Positions 52,745 to 61,779 of a stretch of DNA of 64,000 nucleotides are shown here, piece after piece. Positions within the stretch are counted from its first letter, which is position 1; each line of letters begins with the position of its first letter. This DNA is from Saccharospirillum mangrovi. GTDB lineage: Bacteria; Pseudomonadota; Gammaproteobacteria; Pseudomonadales; Natronospirillaceae. The notes beneath the pieces were generated by a model that saw only the letters and a list, made by a program, of their open reading frames with translations, was not told where the DNA came from and did no database searches. The stretch spans positions 2,912,001 to 2,976,000 of the forward strand of contig NZ_CP031415.1 in the NCBI RefSeq assembly GCF_003367315.1. Reading direction: 5' to 3'. A program made the translations under genes and the position numbers.

Positions 52745-53896
52745 TCAGCCAGAAACAGCCAATGCGGGTGCCGGTGTTTTTAACGGGCTGGCCACAAAGT
52801 TAACCGCGCCGTATGTTGGCTCGGCTTGCGCCAGCCGCAGTGCACTGACCGAGGCGCTGGGCAGTTCAGCCAAGGCGCCTTCAGCCGACACCGAGTCCAA
52901 AGGACCAATGGCCCAGATCGCCAAGCGTTCTTCTTTCGGCGAAATACCGATGTATTTGCGATAGCAACGGCTGAAATGCGGCGCGGATACGAAGCCGCAC
53001 ATGGCAGCCACTTCGATGATTGAGCAACTGGTTTGCTTGAGCAGTTGACGCGCCCGATCCAGACGCAGCTTCAGGTAATAACGCGACGGCGTGCAGTTCA
53101 GGTGTTTCAGGAACAACCGCTCCAACTGCCGGCGGGAAATGCCGACGTAGCTGGCGAGTTCTTCCAGCTCAATCGGTTCTTCGATGTTCGATTCCATCAA
53201 CTCGGTCACTTCTGCCAGCTTGGGTTGGGCGCTGGTCAGCAGACGACGCAGTGGCGCGCGTTGCTGTTCGTTGTCCGAGCGTACCCGGTCGCACAGGAAC
53301 ATGTCGCAGATGGCAGAGGTCAACGCCTTGCCATGCTGGCGGGTGATCATCGACAGCATCATGTCCATCGGTACGCCACCGCCGGTGCAGGTCATGCGGT
53401 TGCGATCGAGCGTATAAAGGTGGTTGGTGCAGTTCACGCGCGGGAAGCGTTCCTGCAACGCGGCCAGGCATTCCCAGTGAGCGCTGCAGTTGTAGCCATC
53501 GAGCAGACCGGCGGCGGCCAGTACATAGGCGCCGGTGCAGACCGCACCCATCAGCACTTTTTTGTTGGCCTGGGATTGCAGCCAACTGATTTGCGCCGGG
53601 GTGTAGGAACGGGTGATGTCGACACCGCCGACGACAATAACAATGTCGAACACATCCCGATCGGCGATGGAGCCATCCGGTGCGATGGCGATGCCGTCAC
53701 TGGCTTTGACGATGGCGCCGTCCGCCGACATCAACCGCCAGGTGTAAAGTTCGCGGCCGGTCAATTGGTTGGCCATGCGCAATGGATCGATGGCCGATGC
53801 CAACGCCACCATGGTGAAGTTATCGAGCAGCAAAAAGCCGACGCGATAAGGAGCGGCATTGATGACATCACTGGGAAACGCAGCGTTTGCACTCAC
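52745..53896 (-). CDS. gbdR: AraC-family activator of betaine catabolism GbdR
   Basis: 383 residues. N-terminal glutamine-amidotransferase-like (DJ-1/PfpI) sensor domain (about 18-190: RVGFLLLDNFTMVALASAID, VVGGVDITRSYTPAQ, GAVCTGAYVLAAAGLLDGY) and a C-terminal AraC DNA-binding domain (about 225-330: LEELASYVGISRRQLERLF, then EVAAMCGFVSAPHFSRCYRK). In Pseudomonas GbdR senses glycine betaine and dimethylglycine and activates gbc, dgc, sox and choline genes. Here it sits among just those genes. The last ~50 residues are an extra tail. Confidence 0.92.
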   Translation of the reverse strand: MSANAAFPSDVINAAPYRVGFLLLDNFTMVALASAIDPLRMANQLTGRELYTWRLMSADGAIVKASDGIAIAPDGSIADRDVFDIVIVVGGVDITRSYTPAQISWLQSQANKKVLMGAVCTGAYVLAAAGLLDGYNCSAHWECLAALQERFPRVNCTNHLYTLDRNRMTCTGGGVPMDMMLSMITRQHGKALTSAICDMFLCDRVRSDNEQQRAPLRRLLTSAQPKLAEVTELMESNIEEPIELEELASYVGISRRQLERLFLKHLNCTPSRYYLKLRLDRARQLLKQTSCSIIEVAAMCGFVSAPHFSRCYRKYIGISPKEERLAIWAIGPLDSVSAEGALAELPSASVSALRLAQAEPTYGAVNFVASPLKTPAPALAVSG

Positions 53897-54042
53897 GGAC
53901 TGACCCTCTGTCTTCTTACTTAAGCATTTTCCAACTTAAGCGCGTTGCCAATTGCAGCGACGCCTGGCCATTGGACCTGGGGTGTCCGGGTTAAATCCCG
54001 GATCGGAACCCCTGAACACGGGTAATGTATCGACGGTAGAAG

Positions 54043-54285
54043 AGACATTAGGAAGCGACAAAAAGCGACATCTGAGTCGGCCATCCACCGTCCAACGATT
54101 TAGCAATTCCCGGGCCATTTTTATTGTTTGCATTGCCCGCAAACCCGCATGCTAGACGGCCGGCACGCCATCAGCCTCGGCCCACTGAAGCCGCTGCGAT
54201 TCGGCCAATGGTATGCCGCCGGATGGCGAAGAAGTTGTCTATAAACGACACACTGAGCCGGGTTGTTCGTCCAAAAACGACACAC
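54043..54285 (-). promoter_or_regulatory. Repeats in the gbdR upstream region
   Basis: The 492-bp gap 53897-54388 has no supported gene. It contains several TGTCG pentamers in the gbdR direction: 54070-54066 and 54060-54056 (10 bp apart, within tandem TGTCGCTT units) and two exact copies of an 11-mer, AAACGACACAC on the plus strand (54243-54253 and 54275-54285), 32 bp (about three helix turns) apart. The pentamer is that of the proposed GbdR site, but the spacing differs from the 21-bp rule, so autoregulation is only possible. Confidence 0.35.
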
Positions 54286-54388
54286 CCCGGCCGTGGAAGT
54301 GGAACTAAGAAACAGTGATAGGCAATAGAGCTTTGAAAGAGAACGAGGCCGGAAACCGACCTGCCCCAAAGCATCGTTTCAGCGCACG

Positions 54389-55519
54389 CTAGTATTCGAT
54401 GACGACATCCGACAAGGGCGTACTGCAACACGACAGGATATAACCCTCGGCCAGGTCGTCGTCGGTGATGCCGCCGTTGTGTTGAATGGCGACTTCGCCG
54501 GACTTCTTCATCACCTTGCAGGTACCGCAGATGCCGACGCCGCAGCCCTTGGGAATGTTAATGCCCAGCCGGCTGGCGGCCACATGCACCATCTCGCCCG
54601 GCGGCACCTGAACGCTCATGCCAGACTCGGTGAACTCGACGGTGAACATATCGCCGTCTTTGATTTCTTCGGCTTCCTTGCTGGCAATTTCGGCCTGTTC
54701 GAGCGCTTCCTCGGTTACCGCTTCCGGCGTGGCGCCGAACGATTCCTGGTGGTAACGCTCCATATCGAAGCCGTTTTCTTCCAGAAGCGCTTTTATGGTG
54801 CGCATGTAAGGCGTCGGGCCACAGCAAAAAATGCGACGGTTCATAAAATCCGGCGCAATCATTTGCAGCTTGGCGAGATCCAAATAGCCGCGGTAACCGT
54901 TCCAGGCCTGGCCGATTTCCGTGCGCTCACAGATCACCGACAACTCGAAACTTTTAACGCGGGAACACATGTGTTCGAGTTCGCGCTGGAAGATGACATC
55001 GGCCGGCGTGCGGGCGCTGTGCACAAAGGCCATATCGACATCGGCGTTGGTGTCGAAGTACCAGCGCGCCATCGACATCAGCGGTGTGATGCCAACACCG
55101 CCCGACAACAACAGCACTTTTTCGGCCGGGTTATCGATGCAGTTGAAGTTGCCGACCGGACCGTGCACCGCCAGTTCGTCCTGCTCTTTCAGATTGTCGT
55201 GCAACCAGTTCGAGACCCGGCCGCCCGGCACCCGTTTAACGGTGATGGAAAAGCTGTACGGCACCGAGGGCGAGCTGGAAATGGTGTAAGACCGCATCAC
55301 CTGTTCGCCGTCGATCTCCAGCTCCAGCGTGACAAACTGGCCGGGCTTGAAGAAGAACATCACCGGCTGTTCGGCATTGAAACAGAAGGTTTTCACATCG
55401 CGGGTTTCGCTGATCACCCGCACACAGCGCACCTGATGGCGGCCATTGGCCCACACCCGGGTATTGAGCGGGTTGAACGGCGCCAACGCCGATTCGGTGC
55501 TTTCGGTAATACTGGTCAT
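54389..55519 (-). CDS. gbcB: Glycine betaine demethylase reductase subunit GbcB
   Basis: 376 residues from ATG 55519, which has GGAG upstream; a GTG at 55558 would add 13 residues. Flavin reductase module (about 40-270: MRSYTISSSPSVPYSFSITV, GPVGNFNCI, LLLSGGVGITPLMSMARW, CCGPTPYMRTIKALL) with a C-terminal plant-type [2Fe-2S] ferredoxin (CGVGICGTCKVMKKSG and a late Cys in ILSCCSTP). It passes electrons from NAD(P)H to the Rieske oxygenase GbcA. Divergent from gbcA across an operator region. Confidence 0.93.
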   Translation of the reverse strand: MTSITESTESALAPFNPLNTRVWANGRHQVRCVRVISETRDVKTFCFNAEQPVMFFFKPGQFVTLELEIDGEQVMRSYTISSSPSVPYSFSITVKRVPGGRVSNWLHDNLKEQDELAVHGPVGNFNCIDNPAEKVLLLSGGVGITPLMSMARWYFDTNADVDMAFVHSARTPADVIFQRELEHMCSRVKSFELSVICERTEIGQAWNGYRGYLDLAKLQMIAPDFMNRRIFCCGPTPYMRTIKALLEENGFDMERYHQESFGATPEAVTEEALEQAEIASKEAEEIKDGDMFTVEFTESGMSVQVPPGEMVHVAASRLGINIPKGCGVGICGTCKVMKKSGEVAIQHNGGITDDDLAEGYILSCCSTPLSDVVIEY

Positions 55520-55613
55520 CTGTTTTCGGTCTCCACCGGAGCAAGGGCCGTCGGTCACGGTCAGTCATCGCATTCTCGGCAAAACCGAAAACGACCAGTT
55601 AACCATTTGCGAC

Positions 55614-55678
55614 ATTCTATTGATCAGGTAAGCCTCCCAGCGGTTCTGTACGCGACATGGGTCACGCCCGCGTCGAAA
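55614..55678 (-). promoter_or_regulatory. Proposed GbdR operator-promoter, gbcB
   Basis: Minus strand: TTTCG (55678-55674) and TGTCG (55657-55653), 21 bp apart, then TAGAAT (55619-55614), a 5-of-6 match to the -10 consensus, starting 38 bp after the second half-site start. It interlocks with the gbcA site: the two share 55671-55678. Confidence 0.62.
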
Positions 55679-55734
55679 AGCAAACGGCGAATGTCGTGAT
55701 TGGATAATTGCCGTCTGAAAACCTTAAACAAAAT
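55671..55734 (+). promoter_or_regulatory. Proposed GbdR operator-promoter, gbcA
   Basis: Plus strand: CGTCG (55671-55675) and TGTCG (55692-55696), 21 bp apart, then CAAAAT (55729-55734), a weak -10-like hexamer 37 bp after the second half-site start. The -10 is 94 bases before the gbcA ATG, longer than at the other sites, so a better start nearer the gene cannot be ruled out. Confidence 0.5.
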
Positions 55735-55827
55735 GCGGTTACTAACGGTGGCCGAGCGCACAGGCGACGACCATCCCGGGTTCTTTTTGTGTGTACAGAA
55801 ATCTTGTCGCTTACAGGAATCGCTGCG

Positions 55828-57099
55828 ATGACCGAAACCGATTTACTCAATCTGACCTACTCAAACATCACCGACGCCCGCCAGGATATGAGTCGGTTGT
55901 TGCAGGAGCGTTCACGCCATCTGTCGTTGCCGCGGTCGTTGTACAACGACCCGCTGCTGTTCCGCGTCGACATGGAAGAAGTCTTTATGAAGGAATGGCT
56001 GTTCGTCGGCATGACCTGCGAAGTGCCGGCGGCGGGCAATTACATAACGGTCGATATCGGTCAGAACCCGGTGTTGATTGTGCGCGACCGCGACGGCGAA
56101 GTACGCGCCTTCCACAACGTCTGCCGCCACCGCGGTTCACGCGTCTGCACTGGCGCCAAAGGCAAGGTCGCCAATATCACCTGCCCGTACCACCAATGGA
56201 CCTACGACCTAAAAGGCAACCTGATTTTTGCCGGCTCCGACATGGGCGACGATTTCGACAAGAGCCAGTTCAGCCTGAAACCGGCGCACTGCAAAACCGC
56301 CGGCGGCTTTATTTATGTCAGTCTGGCCGAAGGCGAACCGCCAGCGATTGACGATTACCTGGCAACGCTGGCGACCTACATGGAGCCGTACGACATGGAA
56401 AACGCCAAGGTCGCTGCGGAAGTCACCTTGGAAGAAAACGCCAACTGGAAACTGGTGATCGAAAACAACCGCGAGTGCTACCACTGCTCCGGTTCACACC
56501 CGGAATTGCTGCGCACTTTGCTGGAGTGGGACGACACCAACGACCCGCGCGCCACCCCGGAATTTCTGGCGCTGTGCGAAAGCCAGTCGGCCAAATGGGA
56601 CGCCGAAGGCATTCCGCACAAGCACGCCGAATTCGGTTTGCGCAATCGTCTGGTACGCATGCCATTAAAAGAAGGCACCGCAGTAATGACGATGGACGGC
56701 AAACCGGCCTGCAAACTGAACATGGGCCGCATCCAGAATCAGGAACTCGGCTCGCTGCGCATTTTGCATTTGCCCAATTCCTGGAACCACATGCAGAGCG
56801 ACCACGCCATCGTCTTTCAGGTGATTCCGGTATCGGCGCAGAAAACGTTGGTCACCACCAAATGGCTGGTGCACAAAGACGCCGTTGAAGGCCAGGATTA
56901 CGATGTGGAAAAACTGCGCTACGTTTGGGACCAGACCAACAAGCAGGACCGCACCCTGGCCGAACAAAACCAGCGCGGCATTAATTCGCTGGCGTATCAG
57001 CCGGGTCCGTATTCGAAAACCTACGAATTCGGCGTCATTAATTTTCTCGACTGGTACAGCGATGCCGTGCTGAAAAATTTGCCGGGCACCGCGCAATAA
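55828..57099 (+). CDS. gbcA: Glycine betaine demethylase oxygenase subunit GbcA
   Basis: 423 residues from ATG 55828, preceded by AGGAA; the frame opens 120 bases earlier without support. Rieske non-haem iron oxygenase. The Rieske [2Fe-2S] ligands are Cys 99, His 101, Cys 119 and His 122 (CRH ... CPYH). The mononuclear iron region NNRECYHCSGSH supplies His 219 and His 224. With GbcB it hydroxylates a methyl group of glycine betaine, releasing formaldehyde and dimethylglycine. It is the first step of the pathway encoded here. Confidence 0.95.
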   Translation: MTETDLLNLTYSNITDARQDMSRLLQERSRHLSLPRSLYNDPLLFRVDMEEVFMKEWLFVGMTCEVPAAGNYITVDIGQNPVLIVRDRDGEVRAFHNVCRHRGSRVCTGAKGKVANITCPYHQWTYDLKGNLIFAGSDMGDDFDKSQFSLKPAHCKTAGGFIYVSLAEGEPPAIDDYLATLATYMEPYDMENAKVAAEVTLEENANWKLVIENNRECYHCSGSHPELLRTLLEWDDTNDPRATPEFLALCESQSAKWDAEGIPHKHAEFGLRNRLVRMPLKEGTAVMTMDGKPACKLNMGRIQNQELGSLRILHLPNSWNHMQSDHAIVFQVIPVSAQKTLVTTKWLVHKDAVEGQDYDVEKLRYVWDQTNKQDRTLAEQNQRGINSLAYQPGPYSKTYEFGVINFLDWYSDAVLKNLPGTAQ

Positions 57100-57115
57100 A
57101 CAACGCTGGCGCGAC

Positions 57116-57179
57116 TGTCGTAAATCAACATCCGATTGTCGTGCCAGAGCAGTTTCCCCAACCCATCCAGACCTAAGAT
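57116..57179 (+). promoter_or_regulatory. Proposed GbdR operator-promoter, glyA
   Basis: Two exact TGTCG half-sites (57116-57120, 57137-57141) 21 bp apart, then TAAGAT (57174-57179) 37 bp after the second half-site start and 34 bases before the glyA ATG. The -35 position is poor, as expected for an activated promoter. The flanks are also alike between this and the sox site (TGTCG-Y-AAATCA in both). Confidence 0.7.
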
Positions 57180-57212
57180 GAGCGGCAACTTGCCAATTAC
57201 AGGACGCCGCTC

Positions 57213-58475
57213 ATGTTCAGCCGCACTCGCACCCTCGCCGATTTCGACGCCGCTTTGTGGCACGCCATTGAAGCTGAAACCCAACGTCAGGAAGACCATC
57301 TGGAACTGATCGCCTCGGAAAACTACACCAGCCCGCTGGTGATGGAGGCCCAAGGCACGGCGTTGACCAACAAGTACGCCGAAGGCTATCCCGGCAAGCG
57401 TTATTACGGCGGCTGCGAACACGTCGATGTGGTGGAAGAACTCGCTATCGAACGCGCCAAAGCCCTGTTCGATGCCGACTACGCCAACGTCCAACCGCAC
57501 TCCGGTTCGCAAGCCAACGCCGCTGTGTATATGGCACTGTGCGAACCCGGTGCCACGGTGCTCGGCATGAGCCTGGCGCACGGCGGCCATTTAACCCACG
57601 GTGCCCACGTCAGCTTTTCCGGCAAGCTGTACAACGCCATCCAATATGGCTTGGACGAATCGACCGGCGAGATTGATTACGACGCCGTTCAGGCGCTGGC
57701 AAACGAACACAAACCAGCGATGATCGTCGCCGGTTTTTCCGCCTATTCACGCATCGTAGACTGGGCCCGTTTTCGGCAAATTGCCGATTCGGTTGGCGCT
57801 TATTTGATGGTCGATATGGCGCACGTCGCCGGTCTGGTTGCGGCCGGCGCCTACCCCAACCCGATCCCGCACGCGCACGTGGTAACCACCACAACGCACA
57901 AAACACTGCGCGGTCCACGCGGTGGTTTGATCCTCACCAAAGGCCAGCCGGAACTGGAGAAAAAACTGAACTCCGCTGTTTTCCCCGCCGGCCAGGGCGG
58001 CCCCTTGATGCACGTTATCGCCGCCAAAGCCGTAGCCTTTAAAGAAGCCGCCGAAGCCGACTTCCGCGATTACCAACATCAGGTGGTGCGCAACGCCCAG
58101 GCCATGGCCGAGGTGTTTATCGAGCGCGGCTACGATGTGGTGTCCGGCGGCACCGACAACCATCTGTTTCTGCTCAGTCTGGTCAAACAGGGTTTAACCG
58201 GCAAAGACGCCGACGCCGCTCTGGGCGAAGCGCACATCACGGTGAACAAAAACGCCGTGCCGAACGATCCGCAATCGCCGTTTGTGACGTCCGGTTTGCG
58301 CATCGGTTCGCCGGTCATCACCACGCGCGGTTTGCAGCAGGCCGAAGCCAAACAGGTCGCCAGCTGGATTGCCGATATTCTGGACGCGTTGCAAGCGGGC
58401 GATGCCACAGCGGCCATCGCTGAGGTACGCACAAAAGTCAGCCAGCTGTGTCGCGACTTCCCGGCATACGGCTGA
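57213..58475 (+). CDS. glyA: Serine hydroxymethyltransferase
   Basis: 420 residues. PLP enzyme that interconverts glycine plus methylene-H4folate with serine plus H4folate. Seen: [71 protein letters not shown] and the PLP-lysine loop [15 protein letters not shown]. This copy lies in the betaine cluster, as glyA1 does in Pseudomonas, and probably turns the glycine and C1 units from sarcosine oxidase into serine. A housekeeping glyA may exist elsewhere. Confidence 0.96.
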   Translation: MFSRTRTLADFDAALWHAIEAETQRQEDHLELIASENYTSPLVMEAQGTALTNKYAEGYPGKRYYGGCEHVDVVEELAIERAKALFDADYANVQPHSGSQANAAVYMALCEPGATVLGMSLAHGGHLTHGAHVSFSGKLYNAIQYGLDESTGEIDYDAVQALANEHKPAMIVAGFSAYSRIVDWARFRQIADSVGAYLMVDMAHVAGLVAAGAYPNPIPHAHVVTTTTHKTLRGPRGGLILTKGQPELEKKLNSAVFPAGQGGPLMHVIAAKAVAFKEAAEADFRDYQHQVVRNAQAMAEVFIERGYDVVSGGTDNHLFLLSLVKQGLTGKDADAALGEAHITVNKNAVPNDPQSPFVTSGLRIGSPVITTRGLQQAEAKQVASWIADILDALQAGDATAAIAEVRTKVSQLCRDFPAYG

Positions 58476-58496
58476 GTCACCACTTTCTCCGAGCGA

Positions 58497-58609
58497 GCGC
58501 TGGCTGCTCGCTCTGCGGCTGGGCGGATGTCCGCAGCATGGATGCTGCGGCCAAGGCCCCAAGGACGGGTTCACGCCGACCGCCAAACCGCAGAGCGAGC
58601 AGCCAGCGC
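58497..58609. repeat. Nested inverted repeat between glyA and sdaA
   Basis: Exact 22-base inverted arms (58497-58518 and 58588-58609) enclose a second perfect palindrome, CCGCAGCAT-GG-ATGCTGCGG (58531-58550). The whole 113-bp unit would form a long hairpin or cruciform. The inner CATGGATG plus the following CCAAGGACGGGTTCACG block resembles dispersed extragenic repeats of gammaproteobacteria (recall, not checked). An open frame passes through it, but the sdaA start at 58660 is well supported, so it is untranslated. Confidence 0.75.
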
Positions 58610-58659
58610 GGATTCCAATCTGCCAAACCAACAACATCAAATCCGGAGAATTAACCGCC

Positions 58660-60042
58660 ATGGCGATCAGCCTGTTCGACATGTTGAAAATCGGCATCGG
58701 CCCGTCCAGCTCTCACACCGTTGGACCGATGGCGGCGGCCTATCGTTTTGTGCAAGGGTTAATCGCCGATGCGCAACTGACCGCCGTGCAGCGCATCGAC
58801 ATTCAGCTCTACGGGTCACTCGGCGCCACCGGCAAAGGCCACGGCACCGGACCGGCAGTATTGATGGGATTGGAAGGCCATCAGCCGGACCAGATTGACC
58901 CGGCCATTGTGTTGCCACGCACCGACGCCATTCGCGAACAAGGCCAGTTGCTACTGAACGGCGAGCACAGCATTGCCTTCAACGAACGCGCCGACCTGAC
59001 CTATCACAAAAAAGAATCGCTGCCGTTTCACCCCAACGGCATGACGTTTTTTGCCTTCGATGCCAACGGCGGCATCGTGCGAGAACGCACCTATTATTCC
59101 GTTGGCGGCGGCTTTGTAGTCGATGAATCGGCCGCCGGTGCCGACCGCATTGTCGAAGACAAAACGCCACTGCCCTACCCGTTCAAAACCGGTGACGATT
59201 TGCTCAAACAATGCCAGGCCAACCAACTCAGCATCGCCGAACTCATGCTCGCCAACGAACAGGCCTGGCGCAGCGAAACCGACGTGCGCGACGGCATTCT
59301 GCACATCTGGCAGGTGATGCAGGAATGTGTGCAAAACGGCATTCACAACGAGGGCGTTCTGCCCGGCGGATTGAAAGTAAAACGTCGTGCGGCGGCCTTA
59401 TATGCTTCGCTTACCGCGCACGACCGGCTCGATCTGATTTCGCCGTCATTAAGCGCGCTCGACTGGGTAAACCTGTACGCGCTGGCGGTGAACGAAGAAA
59501 ACGCCGCCGGCGGTCGCATGGTCACCGCGCCCACCAACGGCGCGGCGGGCATCATTCCAGCGGTGCTGCATTATTACTGGCACTGGTGCCCGAACGCCGA
59601 CGAAGACGGCGTGATTCGCTTTCTGCTCACCGCCGCCGCCATTGGCATTCTGTTTAAAGAAAACGCCTCGATTTCCGGCGCCGAAGTCGGTTGCCAGGGC
59701 GAAGTCGGTTCCGCCTGTGCGATGGCGGCGGCCGGTTTGGCAGCCGCGACCGGCGCGACGCCAGAGCAAGTCGAAAACGCCGCCGAGATCGGCATGGAAC
59801 ATCACCTGGGTCTGACCTGCGATCCGATCGGCGGCTTGGTGCAAGTGCCCTGCATCGAACGCAACGCCATCGGCGCGGTGAAAGCGATTAACGCGGCGGT
59901 AATGGCGATGCGCGGCAACGGCGAGCATTTCGTCTCGCTCGACAAAGTGATCCGCACCATGCGCGACACCGGCCGCGACATGCTCGACAAATACAAGGAA
60001 ACCTCGCGCGGTGGCCTGGCGGTAAACGTCATCGAATGTTGA
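58660..60042 (+). CDS. sdaA: L-serine ammonia-lyase
   Basis: 460 residues from ATG 58660, with GGAGA upstream. Iron-sulfur L-serine dehydratase: N-terminal [19 protein letters not shown] of the beta domain (residues 5-23), then an alpha domain with the cluster-associated Cys in [16 protein letters not shown] and [14 protein letters not shown]. Converts L-serine to pyruvate and ammonia, finishing the route betaine-sarcosine-glycine-serine-pyruvate. Probably co-transcribed with glyA across the inverted repeat. sdaA and sdaB cannot be told apart here. Confidence 0.93.
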   Translation: MAISLFDMLKIGIGPSSSHTVGPMAAAYRFVQGLIADAQLTAVQRIDIQLYGSLGATGKGHGTGPAVLMGLEGHQPDQIDPAIVLPRTDAIREQGQLLLNGEHSIAFNERADLTYHKKESLPFHPNGMTFFAFDANGGIVRERTYYSVGGGFVVDESAAGADRIVEDKTPLPYPFKTGDDLLKQCQANQLSIAELMLANEQAWRSETDVRDGILHIWQVMQECVQNGIHNEGVLPGGLKVKRRAAALYASLTAHDRLDLISPSLSALDWVNLYALAVNEENAAGGRMVTAPTNGAAGIIPAVLHYYWHWCPNADEDGVIRFLLTAAAIGILFKENASISGAEVGCQGEVGSACAMAAAGLAAATGATPEQVENAAEIGMEHHLGLTCDPIGGLVQVPCIERNAIGAVKAINAAVMAMRGNGEHFVSLDKVIRTMRDTGRDMLDKYKETSRGGLAVNVIEC

Positions 60043-60066
60043 GCCGGTCCGTTTCCGACCAGCGCT

Positions 60067-60130
60067 TGTCGCAAATCATCACCGCTGTGTCGTCGCCAAG
60101 CAGACCACACCAGCGGTGCCCGCCTACCAT
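60067..60130 (+). promoter_or_regulatory. Proposed GbdR operator-promoter, sox operon
   Basis: Two exact TGTCG half-sites (60067-60071, 60088-60092) 21 bp apart, then TACCAT (60125-60130) 37 bp after the second half-site start. The -10 is 83 bases before the soxB ATG. Spacing is identical to the glyA and dipeptidase sites. Confidence 0.68.
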
Positions 60131-60212
60131 CGCTTCATCCTGCGCCCGACTTTGTGCGGCTGGCTAAAAGCCGCTAGGGTCGGTCAGCGTCCATTGCAGA
60201 GGACCCGACACC

Positions 60213-61466
60213 ATGCAGAAGTATTCCGGCTTCGGATTGCTCAAACACGCGCTCAGCCACCACGAAAACTGGCAGCGGGTGTGGCGTAATCCTGAACCGA
60301 AAAAACATTACGACGTCATCATCGTTGGTGGCGGCGGCCACGGTTTGGCGACCGCTTATTACCTGGCGAAAGTGCACAACATCACCAACGTCGCCGTGAT
60401 CGAAAAAGGCTACCTCGGCGGCGGCAACACAGCGCGCAACACCACCATCGTGCGCTCGAATTATTTATGGGACGAAGCCGCCTGGCTGTACGAACACGCG
60501 ATGAAACTCTGGGAAGGTCTGGCGCAGGATCTGAACTACAACCTGATGTTTTCGCAGCGTGGCGTATTGAATTTAGGCCACACCCTGCAAGACATGCGCG
60601 ACATCGAACGGCGCGTCAACGCCAACCGTCTGAACGGCATCGACGGCGTGGTGCTCGACACCGCTGGCGTACAAAAACTCGTGCCGATGATGAATTGCTC
60701 CAGCCATACCCGCTATCCGATTCTCGGCGCTTCCTGGCAACCGCGCGGTGGCGTAGCGCGTCACGATGCCGTGGCCTGGGGCTTTGCCCGCGCCGCCGAT
60801 GCGCTGGGTGTCGATCTGATTCAGCAATGCGAAGTCGATGGCATCGTGCAGCAAAACGGCAACGCCGTGGGCGTGCACACCAAACAATACGGTGAGATTC
60901 GCGCCGACCGCATCGGTTGTGTGGTCGCCGGGAATTCCGGCGTGGTCGCCAAGATGGCTGGCTTCAATTTGCCGGTGGAATCGCATCCGTTGCAGGCACT
61001 GGTGTCCGAACCGATCCGACCGATTCTCGACACCGTGGTGATGTCGAATCAGGTGCACGGCTATATCTCACAATCGGACAAGGGCGATCTGGTGATCGGC
61101 GCTGGCATCGACGGTTACAACGGCTACGGCCAACGCGGTTCCTACCCGACCATCGAACACACGCTGCAAGCCATCGTCGAACTGTTCCCCATGTTCAGCC
61201 GGGTGCGCATGAACCGTCAGTGGGGCGGCATTGTCGACACCACGCCCGACGCCTGCCCGATCATTTCCGACACGCCGGTGGGCAATCTGTTTTTCAACTG
61301 CGGTTGGGGCACTGGCGGTTTCAAAGCCACGCCCGGTTCCGGCCATGTGTTCGCTGAAACTCTGGCCCAAGGCGAAGCCAGCAAACTGGCGAAACCCTTT
61401 TCCATGTTCCGCTTTCACAGCGGCGCGCTGGTCGACGAACACGGCGCCGCTGGCGTTGCCCACTGA
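60213..61466 (+). CDS. soxB: Sarcosine oxidase beta subunit
   Basis: 417 residues, usual for heterotetrameric sarcosine oxidase SoxB. Dinucleotide-binding loop VIIVGGGGHGLATAYYLAK (about 34-52), GYLGGGNTARNTTIVRSNYL, the QPRGGVARHDAVAWG region whose His carries the covalent FMN in studied enzymes, and a C-terminal LFFNCGWGTGGFKATPG. Oxidises sarcosine to glycine and formaldehyde (or methylene-H4folate). First gene of soxBDA(G). Confidence 0.95.
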   Translation: MQKYSGFGLLKHALSHHENWQRVWRNPEPKKHYDVIIVGGGGHGLATAYYLAKVHNITNVAVIEKGYLGGGNTARNTTIVRSNYLWDEAAWLYEHAMKLWEGLAQDLNYNLMFSQRGVLNLGHTLQDMRDIERRVNANRLNGIDGVVLDTAGVQKLVPMMNCSSHTRYPILGASWQPRGGVARHDAVAWGFARAADALGVDLIQQCEVDGIVQQNGNAVGVHTKQYGEIRADRIGCVVAGNSGVVAKMAGFNLPVESHPLQALVSEPIRPILDTVVMSNQVHGYISQSDKGDLVIGAGIDGYNGYGQRGSYPTIEHTLQAIVELFPMFSRVRMNRQWGGIVDTTPDACPIISDTPVGNLFFNCGWGTGGFKATPGSGHVFAETLAQGEASKLAKPFSMFRFHSGALVDEHGAAGVAH

Positions 61467-61481
61467 TTCAGGAGCGCACCG

Positions 61482-61769
61482 ATGTTTTATATCCACTGCC
61501 CTTACTGCGACGAGCATCGCGAAGAGGAAGAATTTCACGCCAAAGGTCAGGCGCACATTGCCCGGCCGCTGGACCCGGACAATTGCAGTGACGAAGAATG
61601 GGGCAATTTCATGTATTTCCGCGACAACCCGCGCGGCCTTCATCACGAACTCTGGGTGCACGCCGCCGGTTGCCGGAAATTTTTCAACGTCACCCGCGAT
61701 ACCCAAAGCTACGTCATCCTCGAAACCTATCGCCTGGGTGAACAACCCAGCGTGACAGCCCAGCCGTGA
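61482..61769 (+). CDS. soxD: Sarcosine oxidase delta subunit
   Basis: 95 residues. Small zinc-binding subunit: N-terminal FYIHCPYCDEHREEEEF with the Cys pair and His, then GQAHIARPLDPDNCSDEEWG and HAAGCRKFFNVTRDT (further Cys and His). Length and order (15 bp after soxB, 10 bp before soxA) are standard. Confidence 0.95.
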   Translation: MFYIHCPYCDEHREEEEFHAKGQAHIARPLDPDNCSDEEWGNFMYFRDNPRGLHHELWVHAAGCRKFFNVTRDTQSYVILETYRLGEQPSVTAQP

Positions 61770-61779
61770 GCGACGCCTT

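Noticed and set aside
53936-54369. Small open frames upstream of gbdR
   Set aside because: No ribosome-binding sites, no recognisable sequence and strand conflict with each other; better explained as regulatory DNA.
57100-57212. Glycine riboswitch before glyA (also checked before soxB, 60043-60212)
   Set aside because: The conserved glycine aptamer sequences are absent; the region is filled by the direct-repeat operator and promoter.
58369-58659. Longer sdaA reading frame
   Set aside because: It would run through the end of glyA and the inverted repeat; ATG 58660 has a ribosome-binding site and the family N-terminus.
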